Positions 1 to 17,723 of a stretch of DNA of 64,000 bases are shown in pieces (position 1 is the stretch's first letter; each line of letters opens with the position of its first letter). The position numbers were made by a program, and so were the translations under genes. The stretch is taken from NCBI RefSeq assembly GCF_036711975.1, contig NC_091975.1, positions 2,048,501 to 2,112,500 on the forward strand. Reading direction: 5' to 3'. Source of the DNA: Onthophagus taurus (Eukaryota; Arthropoda; Insecta; Coleoptera; Scarabaeidae). Below the pieces are notes generated by a model, which saw only the letters and a list, made by a program, of their open reading frames with translations, ran no database searches and was not told the DNA's origin.

Positions 1-1083
1 GTTGTTTAAATCATGGGTTTTGAATACAGCTATATCCCATGGGGAAGATAATCGTTGCTCTTTCCCAAATTTTCCACCAATTTTATCATCACCTTGTTGA
101 CCATCACCGGCAATAGTTTCAACAATTTTTAAAATTAAATCTATTCTTCTTATTGCATGATTTTCTGTATCAGCAACATATAAAGTGTTGGCGTCTTTAA
201 ACACCAAACCTTGAGGAGAATTAAAACACGCCTCGTCAAATCCACCATCTTTAAATCCTTTTAAACCACCAACAATCGAATTAATTTCCCCATTTTGCTT
301 TAAAATAATTATTCTATGATTTCCTGAATCAGAGATAGCAATAATTTCATTTTTGTCATCGTCAATAAAGTGAGTAACTTTTCCTGGGAACATTAAAGTA
401 TTTAAGGATGATTTAATACGGAAATCAGGTGAAATCGGCAAAGATAAATTTACAATTTCATTTTTCGATTTAAAAAAATTTAAAGTGATGCTAATGAATC
501 GTTCCAGTTGATCTAAATGAGTTTCGCCCATAAACATAATTAACGGACGTCCTTTTGGGTCAATTAAAAGCAATGTAGGCCAACAAATAATATTACATTT
601 GTTCCACATATCCATAAAAGGGTCGTTAACAACTGGATGTGTAATATTATATCTTTGGATGGCGGATAATACGTTTTTTGAGTGCTTCTCATTGGAAAAT
701 TTAGCACTATGTACTCCAATAACAACCAAACCATCTTCAATTCCAAACTTTTCCTCGATTTTCTTTAATCCAGGTAAAATATGCATGCAATTAATACAAC
801 AATAGGTGAAAAAGTCGAGTAAAACAACCTTTCCTTTTAATTGATGTATGAATGATAAAGGTTCGGAAGTGTTGAACCATTCTAAGCCTAAAAAAGAAAA
901 TTATAAAATCGATCCTAACCTCACTTTGGGGTGGAGTTCAAAATTACCTGGTTTAAAGTCGGTTACGGCGGGGTATTTAATTTGTTTAAGGTATTCTAGG
1001 ATGGATTCGCTCTCGGTTAACCCGCTGTTGTCGATTATATCTGTTAAAACTTGGTGTGAATCGACTAAATCTACAAATTCCAT
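1..1083 (-). CDS. NHLRC2: NHL repeat-containing protein 2 (thioredoxin-like + NHL), 3' end outside window
   Basis: Two exons are visible: 1083..948 and 887..1 (the gene runs off the left edge). They are joined by a phase-1 intron with donor CCAG|GTAATT and acceptor TTTTTTAG|GC. The 341 residues seen hold an N-terminal segment, a thioredoxin-like domain with the NHLRC2 signature CCINC (about residues 75-79, in FFTYCCINCMH), a conserved CWPTLLLIDPKG strand, and then NHL beta-propeller blades (SGNHRIIIL, ADTENHAIRRI, VETIAGDGQQGD). Family knowledge: NHLRC2 is a cytosolic protein tied to redox and cytoskeletal homeostasis, with no firmly assigned enzyme activity. The C-terminal part of the propeller lies outside the window. 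Homology is confident; only the left end is missing. Confidence 0.93.
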
Positions 1084-1203
1084 TTTTGGTTATGTTTCGA
1101 TGACGTATTACAAAAATAAAAATATGTAAAGGTTATGTTATTGATGAAGTTTAAATTAATAAAAAAATTTATTTGTAATAAATTAAGATCAATAATACAA
1201 TAA

Positions 1204-2104
1204 TTAAGATAACTCGTTTGAATACAAACTAATTAATTTATCATACGAATATTTATTATTGATGTATTTCGATAATCGTTGAGATTTGCAAAACATTGAT
1301 TTACAGTTTACTGATTCATTGTTAGGTTGGGAAAATTTCTGTATTGAATCTGCGAGAAATGTAGAAATATTTTCGATTTTTTCGTCACCTAAAAGTCAAT
1401 TTAATGCTTATTTAGATATTGTTTCTTTAGACATAGATTACCCAAATTTTTCGTTTCAAGACTTCGAAACATATCTTCACCTAAATTTCCGCCACCAAGG
1501 AAAAGGTGCTTTTTCTTTAAGGATGGAATAAACAATAACAAACATAATATTCCAATAAATGAGACGATTTTCTTGAAAATAACTAATTTAAGGATTATTT
1601 TACCAATTGTTAACAAATCAATTTTGTATTTTATTTTATCCAACACCGTCAAAAGAGCATGGGGTAAAAATTGGTCTTTAGGCCCGTAGGGTTGTTGTGG
1701 AGGAGGATGTGGGGGATAACTAAAAATAATTTTATCATTATTATAGTGCTAAATATTCCCGAGATAGGCAACCTAAATCGCATCTAAATAATCTAAGTTG
1801 CCTAAATTAAACAAAATTAACGAACTTACTTTGGTTCTGGGTAATATTGTGGTGGTCCATAAACCTTAGGTGGTCCATAATATGGTTTTTCATACTCCTG
1901 ATACCCACTCGGGTGATATCCACTTGGAGAATATCCGTTTGAAGGAAATCCATTTGAAGAAAATCCATACTCACCAGGATCGGATTTTTTATTTAAAACT
2001 TTACTTTGGTCATAGGCTTTTATGTAAGAATCTTTAACATTTGTTGATGTTTCACATTTTAAAAAATGTAGACACAAAAATAACGTTATTAATTTCAAAA
2101 TCAT
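1204..2104 (-). CDS. Secreted Gly/Tyr/Pro-rich protein with a hydrophobic segment, unassigned
   Basis: Three exons, 2104..1830, 1719..1442 and 1388..1204, give a 245-residue protein. All junctions keep frame: phase 2 with donor CCAAA|GTAAGT and acceptor TTTTTAG, then phase 1 with donor TTGG|GTAATC and acceptor CTTTTAG. The start is the ATG at 2104 because it opens directly onto a signal peptide ([17 protein letters not shown]); an upstream in-frame ATG at 2152 would bury it. The middle is low complexity with [22 protein letters not shown] and [13 protein letters not shown] repeats. A hydrophobic stretch ([17 protein letters not shown]) and a polar tail with a few cysteines follow. This looks like an insect cuticle- or matrix-type protein, but I do not recognise a named family. 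The short third exon is supported by its open frame and exact phase match. Confidence 0.75.
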
Positions 2105-2414
2105 GGTGAAGTTAATCGAACGACCACCGAACGTAAAATGATCGATTTCCATCAGTTTAGGCCTATTTTTTAAAACTAAATCTAGATTAAATTACTTAGT
2201 ATTCAAACGGAATTTATCGAAATAATGCGAACGTTCGTTTGGTGAATTTAAATCAATATAAAAGTGGTTATTTAGTTCCTAATTTGAATGCGATAAACAG
2301 TTAGTTTTCAGCGACATCTTGTGAAAGTAATTTTGATTATTCGAAACGTCATCTTGATTTTTTGAGGTTAGTTTTCAAGTTTCCCAAAAAGAATTAATTT
2401 ATTAGTTAAAAACG

Positions 2415-3238
2415 ATGAGTGTATTCGATCGAATGCGGTATATGAACCCATACGATTTCCATAAAGCGCTTATAAACGAGTACGTTTTAAAGAAACCTGG
2501 TGACACAAAATTCTTGCAAAGGGATACATCGAGTGATAAATCAGATTCGGACGTTTTAAAAAGTAATCATAAATTTTTATGGGATGATGATAATGTACCA
2601 GAAACTTGGGAGGAACGCTTTGCAAAAAAATACTATGATAAACTCTTCAAAGAATATTGCATCACAGATTTAACTCTATACAAAGAAAATAAGGTTAGGT
2701 AAAGGTTTTCTTTAATTTAAAATGTATTTAATGGTTTTTTTCCACGAAAGATTGCATTAAGATGGCGTGTTGAAAAAGAAGTTGTTTCTGGTAAAGGTCA
2801 ATTTATTTGTGGAAATAAAAAGTGTGATGAAAAAGAAGGTCTACGATCTTGGGAAGTTAATTTTAGTTATGTGGAAAAGGGTGAAAAGAAAAATGCTTTG
2901 GTAAAAATACGTAAGTGTTTTTTAGTTTTAGTTTCTTTAAAAACAGGTTGGAAAATGTGAAAATTGTTTGAGGGTTATGTGAAAGTTGTTCAAAAAAGTT
3001 AAATTATCATACAAAGAGAAAGGAAGTTAAACGCTTAAAATCAAAGAAGTTTAAAAATACTTCTATGAAAGAAAAGAAAAAATCCCAGAGTTGTAGTAGC
3101 ACTGAAATTGTTGAGGATAATAATGAAATCAATGAAGTTGATAAAGGAGAGACATCTTTATGGGCAAATTTAAAACCAGTAGAGATTAAAAGTCGTGAAG
3201 AGGAAATCGATGAGTATTTAGAAGAGTTATTATTATAA
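2415..3238 (+). CDS. FRA10AC1: FRA10AC1 homolog
   Basis: Three exons, 2415..2693, 2751..2910 and 2973..3238, give 234 residues. Junctions are AAG|GTTAGG to GAAAG|ATT (phase 0) and ATAC|GTAAGT to TGAG|GG (phase 1). The central domain is the diagnostic one: LRWRVEKEVVSGKGQF, then CGNKKCDEKEGLRSWEVNF, and across the second junction LCESCSKKLNYHTKRKE. The four cysteines (CGNKKC, CESC) form a probable zinc-binding module. The tail is Lys-rich, then acidic. Family knowledge: FRA10AC1 is a nuclear protein associated with the spliceosome. It is convergent with the proteasome gene on the other strand, with only 87 bases between stop codons, so the 3' UTRs probably overlap (AATAAATAAATAA runs near 3246). 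Confidence 0.93.
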
Positions 3239-3325
3239 GATTTATTAATAAATAAATAAGTCATAATTGATTATAAGATTTTTATTGAATGCAATTACAT
3301 TAAAAAATAAAAAAGATTCTAATAT

Positions 3326-4086
3326 TTAAGGAATATTTGCCAAATAATCTTTAACATGCGATGGATCTAATCTCCTAAACCCATTCTGATCGCAAATACC
3401 CACTTCAATATTATCGGCGGTCATTTGACCCTCAAAGCTTTCTTTCAAAGTTAAAATAGCGGTATGAACAGCATCATCTAATTCTAAATCTTCACTGTAT
3501 CTTTTTTCCAAAAAAGTTTTCCCATTGACAAAGTTTTTACCCATAGCAGTGGCTTTCCATGCAAAGTACGCCCCAGAAGGATCACATTGGAACAAATATG
3601 GGCGACCTGTATCCCAGCCACAAATCAATAAAGAGACCCCGAATGGACGAACTCCCCCTGATTGAGTATATTCTTGCATAACAGCAGCAACACGTTGAAC
3701 TAATTGAACTGTCGGGATAGGTTCTCTATAAACCAAGAAATATTGTTGGGCCATTTTTCTCGCTTGTTTAACAAGAAGTCGATAATCAGGCCCCATTCCG
3801 GAATAAATCATCCCAATGTGGTTGGTTATCATTTCAACTTTGTTAACACTGTGCTCATCATACAAAATTGATTTGTGTTTATTTTCTGTGGCAATAACAA
3901 CTCCATTTGAAGCTTTGATTCCTACAGAAGGAGCTCCGGCGGCGACTGCTGCTAAAGCGTACTCAATTTGAACTAGTTTACCAGAAGGGCTGTATAAAGA
4001 GAGAGAATTTTTAATTTATTGCTCATTAAAAGCGTTTGAACTCACCTAAAAGTAGTTAAAGAGAAACTATAACGTTCTGTAGCCAT
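3326..4086 (-). CDS. PSMA2: Proteasome subunit alpha type-2
   Basis: Two exons, 4086..4046 and 3989..3326, encode 234 residues, the usual length of PSMA2. The start [19 protein letters not shown] carries the alpha-subunit N-terminal signature, followed by [18 protein letters not shown]. Later landmarks are [37 protein letters not shown] and a C-terminus ending DYLANIP. Family knowledge: this alpha-ring subunit of the 20S core helps gate substrate entry and has no catalytic threonine. The intron donor is TTTTAG|GTGAGT and the acceptor TATACAG|C (phase 2). The gene is head-to-head with ZNF830, with 316 bases between start codons. Confidence 0.97.
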
Positions 4087-4402
4087 GATTACTTTGCAAA
4101 ACACCTCTTAGAATGAATTTTGTAATGTCACTTGTCAACGTCTAAAAGTATTAAGCGTCTTTGTGGTGAGATGGCGCTATAAATATTAATTTAATAATGC
4201 TTTATTTTAATTGTTTAATTTATGAAATTGTTGTAATTAATTAAGAAACGCCATATAAGCGAAACTAATTAAGGAAATTCGATAAATAGAAATTAAATTT
4301 TTATCAAAATATTCCAATGGAAGTATGTATTTTTATAGGTTATGTGAGGTTATGTTAAGTTGTTTACAGATATCAAAAATTAATTTAAAACTTTCAAAAA
4401 TA
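4087..4402. promoter_or_regulatory. Bidirectional promoter PSMA2 / ZNF830
   Basis: This 316-base gap between divergent start codons must hold both promoters. No TATA box is obvious at a useful distance, as expected for housekeeping genes. It contains AGATGGCGCT (4169-4178), an exact match to a CTCF-type core. Confidence 0.6.
4169..4178 (+). promoter_or_regulatory. CTCF-like core motif AGATGGCGCT
   Basis: Exact match to the core AGRKGGCGC known for insect and vertebrate CTCF, in the divergent PSMA2/ZNF830 promoter. Occupancy is not shown by sequence. Confidence 0.4.
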
Positions 4403-5340
4403 ATGTCTGCAACGTTTAAAAATGCGAAGCAAAAGCTTAAACAAAATGAGTTAAGGAAGATAATGAGCGAGCACAAAAATAAGTTGCAAAAATCAGCAAA
4501 GAAGATAGAATCACCTTTAGCAAAATATCCTTTTTTATTGTGTAGTATATCTGTTATTGTAATTTTAGATTTTTTCCTTAATTTTATTATACATACAACG
4601 AATCGGGACAATTAACCTGTATATTATGTAAATCTGTAGTAAGATCGGAAGCGGTGTGGAATGTTCACTTAAATTCAAAACAACACAAAGAAAATGTCGA
4701 AGCGGCAAAGAAATTAAAAGAAAAAACTAATAATTTCACAACGGCAATAAAAAGACCAGCCACACCACCTTTAGAAGTACCAATAAAAAAACTTAAAGGA
4801 ATTTTAAAAAACTCCACTTCAAAAACTGAAAATAATGATACAAATCAAACGGATCAACTTCCCGATGATTTCTTTGACACAAAAAAATCAAACTTAAATC
4901 TTCCACAACTTGGGCAACAAAACCAAGATAAAATTGAGAAAGAACCAGAGAAAATGGATGTAGAACAACCTGATTCCGCTTTACCCGAAGGATTCTTCGA
5001 TGATCCAAAATTAGATGCAAAAGCACGTAATTTAGAGTACAAAGATCCTGTTGAAGAAGAATGGGAAAAATTTCAGAAAGAAATTAGAGACGCTGACTTT
5101 GAATCAGCTGCTATAATAGCAGAAGACCAAGAAGAAGCCACCAATGAACGACAAATCGACGAAATTGATGAGCAAATTAAGAATTGGTCTAGAGTGGTTA
5201 ATTTGGAAAAAAAGAAGGTTGAGGTTATTGGGAACGTAGCGGAAAAAGATGAAAATATGAGTGTTGGGGATGATGAAGAGGTTAACGAAGAGGATTTTGA
5301 TGAATTTTTAGATTGGAGATCGAAAAAATCTTTTGTATGA
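4403..5340 (+). CDS. ZNF830: Zinc finger protein 830 homolog
   Basis: Two exons, 4403..4524 and 4593..5340, give 289 residues. Exon 1 encodes a basic N-terminus ending KIESPLAK. Exon 2 continues YNESGQLTC into one C2H2 finger (C50, C53, H66, H72; CILC then HLNSKQH), the layout of ZNF830, whose human form reads FAKYNRLGQLSC at this point. The rest is Lys/Glu-rich with repeated motifs LPDDFFD and LPEGFFD and a C-terminal acidic coiled region ending FDEFLDWRSKKSFV. Family knowledge: ZNF830 is a nuclear spliceosome-associated protein needed for early development and genome stability. The start is the ATG at 4403; an in-frame upstream ATG at 4325 would add residues unlike the family. The intron is of AT-AC type. 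Confidence 0.92.
4525..4592 (+). other. U12-type AT-AC intron in ZNF830
   Basis: The 68-base intron starts ATATCCTTTT and ends ATAC. A branch-site match TTCCTTAA lies at 4574-4581, 11-12 bases from the 3' end. These are the three hallmarks of a minor-spliceosome AT-AC intron. No AG acceptor can join exon 2 in frame, because the only upstream AG (ATTTTAG) is followed by an in-frame TAA. Confidence 0.85.
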
Positions 5341-7254
5341 AATATCTCTTAGGTTAGTTTTTTTTTTAATTTGATTAATAGATGGCGTGAGTAACTTTTA
5401 ATTTGTAAATATTTTTTGAAATAAATTTTAATAAAGTTATAAAAATAAATTAATATAAATAATTAATCCTTGGAAGATTTTTCGAAATCATTTCCGCTTA
5501 AATCGGATTTTTAAATAATTTTTAATCTTTGTGTTCAGTCTTTTGAAGCATTACAAGAAGCATCCGCTATTTTGTGTGGGAAAATACAAATTATAATAAT
5601 TATCATCTTTTGATTCACTTTAACATTAATATATTAGTTTCTAAATGATTTAAAAAGTAAATAAGTTAAATTAAAAATACACATGTATAACCTAACCAGT
5701 TTTAGTTTGACGTTTATTAATAAAGGGATTTTTAAACCTTTTTAATTGATTTTTAGGAGGGATTTTAGGGCTTGTCCGAACCCAACCCTATTTTATATGT
5801 ATAGAAATCAATATATTTTGAAATTAATGAAGCTGGTTTTAAAATTGCTTTTATTTGATTAATTAAAAATTGTTTATTTTTTTTAAATACTTTTTAGATA
5901 ATTAAATAGTGAAAATAAACGGATCCAATTCTAAATATAACCACACCCTTGACATGAAAGTTTTTTATATTCGTGCCAGATGTTTCCTATTTCCTACCTC
6001 CAGGCCAAACGTTTTAGAACCATACAAAGGAAGAGGAACGGAAAAAAGGTGTGTCTCATCCGTTTATTAAGAAGCAAAAAGAAATTTTTAAAAATAACTC
6101 TGTTGCAACTATTAAATTTGTAGTTTATCAAGATAAGAAATGTTTAAAGCGATAAGAATTATTATATTTGTGATTACAACATTTCTCTTTCGACAAATAA
6201 CCTTTGGATTTGGAGTCGTTTCGGTTATGTTTACATTTTATTGATACGTCGCGAAATTACTAAAACGATTATAAATGGCGACGATAACGTTAGAAATTCT
6301 TTGGTAAATTAAATCGAATGTACGCAAATAGGATTTATTGTTCGTGTTGTTGAGGATGCCGAAGGTCAAATTCCATTGTAAATTATTTCTTGTTTAGTTA
6401 ACACGAAATGACTTTATTGCGATGATTAAATCTAATTATTAACAAATCTGAAGTAATTTATAAAATGTATTTAAAATTTGTTTATATTATATAAAAATTA
6501 GTTTAAACTTGTAAAATTCTTTTATTAGTTATTTTCGAAAATGAATGTTGGTACTTTTGAAGTAATTTAGTCGTTTTGATAAATATCAAAATCATATATC
6601 TTCATTGTTTTCTATCCTTAAAAAACTTGTATGTACCATCCTTGTCTAATCATTCGGTTATGAAGTGTATACTTCTTTGAGAAATCTATGATTACCCCCA
6701 CCCACACTCCCAATCGCATTATGGCGTCCATCTAACCGTGGCAGTTGTGTTTTGGAATTTAGTAAGAAGCGGGGACGCGTTTTGTAAATCTCGTCCCGTT
6801 TATTTACGTTAATATTCCTCGGGAATACGAACTTTACTTCTCCCTAAAACGTTTCGCGAAGTGAATAAAGTTAAAAGTATCCGGGATGCGGAAACAAACC
6901 GCCCGGAAAGAAGAAGAGAAAAAAAATTGTTTTAAAAATAATGTTAAATAACGTTTGGTGGTGTATTTCGAAACATTTACAGCTTTCTTTTTATTACTCC
7001 TAATAATTATTTATTAAAATTTAGTGCTTTTTAACAATTAGTGATTTTTTTTATTATTTTTTTTCTCGGTCGGTAACAAGTAAAAAAAAAGAAAGTAAAC
7101 AAAGTTTTTTTAATGACAGCTGTCAAATAGGATTCGGTAAAAAAATGTGTCACAAAGATTAGAAAATTGAGCAAGAATTGCGGTTATTTTGAACGGAAGA
7201 TGTTTTTAATTATTTAATGCGAAAAGAAAAACGTGAAATAGTGATTTTATTTGA
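5341..7254. other. Intergenic, 5' flank of PI4KB
   Basis: No open frame with recognisable coding content. AGATGGCGTGAG (5380-5391) is a near match to the CTCF-type core just after ZNF830. A G+C-richer stretch at about 6700-6920 (GCGGGGACGCG, CTCGTCCCG, TTTCGCGAAG) is the best candidate for the PI4KB promoter or a noncoding first exon. Confidence 0.4.
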
Positions 7255-14179
<6,925 letters not shown>

Positions 14180-16209
14180 CCTTAAATGAATCTGATTTTT
14201 TTTATGATAACATAAACAAATTAAGAGTGTATTTGTGATTCGAGATTTTTTTGTTTTTTTGGTGATATTACAGTTTTCTTTTTTTAATTTAAAGGTATAA
14301 TATAAATATGTATTTAATAATAAGGAGGTAGGTTTTTTTGTTTAATTATCATTTATTTTTTTAAATAATGAATGCTCAAATTCGATCGGAAACGTAAATT
14401 AATTAATTGGATCGATTAATTAATCGTAGTTTTCCCTTAATTATTAAGATCTGAAGAGTTAAATGAAAGAAGGATTTAAAATTGTTGCCATCAAAAATCT
14501 TTAAACACTTTGTAATTTGTAAATAATGAGATTTTGTAAATAATTAACTTTTTTGGTTACCATGGTTTTAATCATTCCATATTTAAAAAAATTAAATTAG
14601 AAAGAAATCATTCCAAGAAATTTAAAAAAAAATTAAAAATACATCCTTGTATATAATAATTATAAACAAAATTTCTGTTTAATATTAAAATTTAGGTTAT
14701 ATTTTTTACTTATTAATATAACCTAAACAATATCATAGGATTCGTAACAATCTTCATAATAATTAATGTAAATAAATACTCTTTGATAATAAGTTGTATA
14801 TATTAAAGAACATTTCTTTTTCAACTAAAGACGATATCCATCCATTAAATAAAGAAACAAATGTAGCCAATTAGGTGAATTGTAAGTAAATGTAAGTCGA
14901 GAGGAAAGAAATACAGAGTGAAAGATGAGTTTTAGGTTAAAAATAATTAAAATATACCGACTGAAAATTAAGAAGAAAATGTGGAAACAAAAATGCAAAA
15001 AGACTGATTGATTCTTAACAAAAAAATAAATAAATAAACGAAAAATAAAAAAATACAAGAACGTAGGCTTTTTGCAAAAAGAAAATTAAGAAAATGTAGT
15101 TTTTGTGGATTTTTAATGTTTGTAATCTTGTTTTCGTCAAAATCCATAAATTAGTTCTTTTTTTACAAACAATGTACTTCTTTTATTATAAAGAAAACAA
15201 TCGTAATGTACATAACGAAGATAAATGATTGTAAACGTTATTTCTAATTATTCTAATTGTGCATGAGGTTTTTTTTAATCATTTTTTTTTCATAACAAAT
15301 TTAGTACGTATTTTTATTATATTTATGATGTGTATTTATCTTAAATTCTTAATTAAAAAAGAAATTGTAATTCTATACGTAAATTCTCTTTTCACTATTT
15401 ATGATTATTTTAATATAAAAAAAATAGTGCTGCCATCTCTATTATATATCTTTATTATCATCTTAATTAGGTTTATTTAAAAAAGTTTAAATTAATACAC
15501 ATATATCCCAATTTAATCAAAAATATAATTTTGCAATAAATAAAAAGTATTAATTTAAATTTTATACTTTATTAATAGTGGTGCCACCTGTTGTCATATT
15601 TTTTTATAAACATTCAAATTGTCAAGTTAGAAACGCCAGCTTTCGATCATAATTAATTTTCCTCACTTTGTCAATTTAAATATTTCATTTATAACTAAAT
15701 ATATTTATCGTGATGCAACGTATAAAAAAATATTTAGATTAATTTTAAACTTAGATTTTGATAATTGATGAAAATATAATCTTTTGTTTTTATTGTTAAT
15801 TTTATCAACGGTGGTGCCAACTATTGTCATATCTTTTATGAATATTCAAAATGTCAAATTAGAAACGTCACTATTAATAATTAATTTAATTGATAAACAC
15901 CGTGATATATCGTTTAAGATAAAAGGTAAGTAATTAATTACCTCGAAAATTCTAATCTAAAATGATTTTTCTTAGAATCTTAAGATAAAAACTTAAAAAA
16001 AAGAAAAGTGAGGTTATGTAATTTATTTTTATAGTTAAAAAAAAACAAATTGGTATAAAATTAAAAAGAAAAATTTATTTATAATAACAGTTATATAAAC
16101 CTCTTCTTTTATTTATTTTTTTTTTATCATAATTTATTTTAAGATTTAATTAAAAAATATACATTTTATACATATTTCCTCATTTTAAAAATAACAAAAG
16201 GAAAGAAAC
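14180..16209. other. PI4KB 3' flank and intergenic DNA
   Basis: A+T-rich with many homopolymers. The PI4KB 3' UTR must start here. A diverged direct duplication lies at about 15560-15915. TMUB 3' UTR sequence is expected just above 16,200 on its left side. No convincing coding frame. Confidence 0.5.
15560..15915. repeat. Diverged direct duplication, offset 233 bases
   Basis: The block GTGGTGCCACCTGTTGTCAT at 15578 recurs as GTGGTGCCAACTATTGTCAT at 15811. In each copy it is followed by a similar run (ATTCAAATTGTCAAGTTAGAAACG against ATTCAAAATGTCAAATTAGAAACG, quoted in part). The copies are clearly related but diverged. Confidence 0.7.
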
Positions 16210-17297
16210 TCAACGTAAATGTACTTCAATATTGGGTACATTTTGATCAGGAAAGAACATACCCAAAGATATGATACCAAAAAGTAACGTAATAATAACC
16301 AAACCAACCGTTGAAGTAATCGTGAATAATTGGGGATAATTATATCTCGTGTACCACGCCAAAGATAATAAAACACTTACAAGTACCAATAAAAGATTAC
16401 CTAAATCCCAATCGCGTTCACCATTTCTCCGTCCTGATCTTGAAGAATTTGTATCCGATCCAGTCTCTAATATGGGTCTTGTTTGATGAATCAAACAATG
16501 AACGACGCAATTATCAAATAAACCGAATTGTTCTAAAGTTTCTTCTTCACGTTGCAATAAGTGACCATTAAAAATCAATTTAATCCGTTTGTTTTCAGCC
16601 ATTTCCGTTGAGAAGTGCCTTTGTTTAAAATCCTTTAAGGACTCATTTAATTTTGCATCGACCGATTTTAATTCATCATTTAAATATTTCAGTTTTATTT
16701 TAATGTTGTTTGAGTCAACATTGGGGAGATTAAAACCGTACGTTGGGGGTGCTTGTTGAGTTTCATTTATAAACGGGGCGCTAGGTTCCGGATCTGAAGT
16801 TGTTTGATTTGAACTACTCGCTCCATCTTGACTTATTTCTCGATTTGTTTCCGCGTTTGTTTTATTAAAGAAAGCTAACCTTCTTTGCCTAATTACATTA
16901 TTATCCGCATCCATTTTTTTAATTAAATTTTGTCGATCGTCTTGAAATGTGTTTTCGACAGTTTGGGTTGATATCGTTTCTCTATTATTATTTTGGGGGG
17001 TTTCTACAGTTTCTTGAGTACTCTCAACTAAAGTAGTTGCTACTGTGTGGTTTGTAAGTCTAGGAATGTGTCTGTTCCTTCGAAATCGCCTATCGAAAAC
17101 GTAAACGGCTCTTATTTGACGATTATCCGGTGTATTTGTGGATCGCCAAGCTACTAAAACTACGAAGAAATACTTTAATTTAATCTTTTTTTATTATTAA
17201 GAAGGGTTGTACTTGCCTACAGAAACGATTATAATCGCTACGAATAAGTGGGTGAATTCGGTAAAAAACTCATCAATGCACAGAAGTTTATAGAACC
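16210..17297 (-). CDS. TMUB: Transmembrane and ubiquitin-like domain protein (TMUB1/2 type), first codon unresolved
   Basis: Exons 17297..17217 and 17159..16210 give about 343 residues. The N-terminal span (HLFVAIIIVSVVLVAW) leads into a disordered Ser/Thr/Asn-rich linker. A ubiquitin-like domain follows (IKIKLKYLNDELKSVDAKL through RIKLIFNGHLLQ and FDNCVVHCLI), then two C-terminal spans (LLLVLVSVLLSLAWYTRY, STVGLVIITLLFGIISLGMF). This order matches TMUB1/TMUB2, ER and endosomal membrane proteins linked to ER-associated degradation. The intron is best read as GC-AG: donor GTAG|GCAAGT, acceptor TTCTTCGTAG|TT. A 48-base GT-AG alternative (TCT|GTAGGC to ATTAAAG|TAT) also stays open but has weaker sites. 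Exon 17297 begins after TTTTTTTAG; the upstream exon with the ATG could not be settled. Confidence 0.88.
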
Positions 17298-17723
17298 TAA
17301 AAAAACCAACCAATCAGCTGATCACCCCTTTCTTTTTTTGTGGCTATTTTGTTAATAAATAAGACACGTACATTTTACCACCTAACCACTGTGTTTTTTT
17401 TTTGTATTGTTGTGTAACGTTACGAATAATCGTGACATTTATTTTGCAACATTTCCTCTTTATTACTTTTTGACGTATGATTTGACATATTTGACAATGT
17501 CAATGTCGAACAAAACATAAACTGACATCTATGATGTAATAGTTGTATATTCTTAAATTAATTTATTATTTATTTATTAATTTAATTAATTAAAAATTAA
17601 TTTTAAGTGATTATTTAAACTTTACTTTAAAACTTATTAAACTTATTAATAAAAAAAAATGAGTGTTATTTGGGTTGCCTATAATAAAATTAAAAGAAAC
17701 CAATCAATTTTATTTAAATTGTT
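17298..17723. other. TMUB 5' region and gap to the Spätzle-like gene
   Basis: It must contain the TMUB first exon and promoter on the minus strand. Candidate ATGs lie at about 17370-17520, but none joins exon 17297 with a good donor in the required phase. Nothing else is seen. Confidence 0.4.

Noticed and set aside
564-746. Frames on the opposite or shifted strand of NHLRC2 exon 2
   Set aside because: They overlap the well-supported NHLRC2 reading and have no family or start support of their own.
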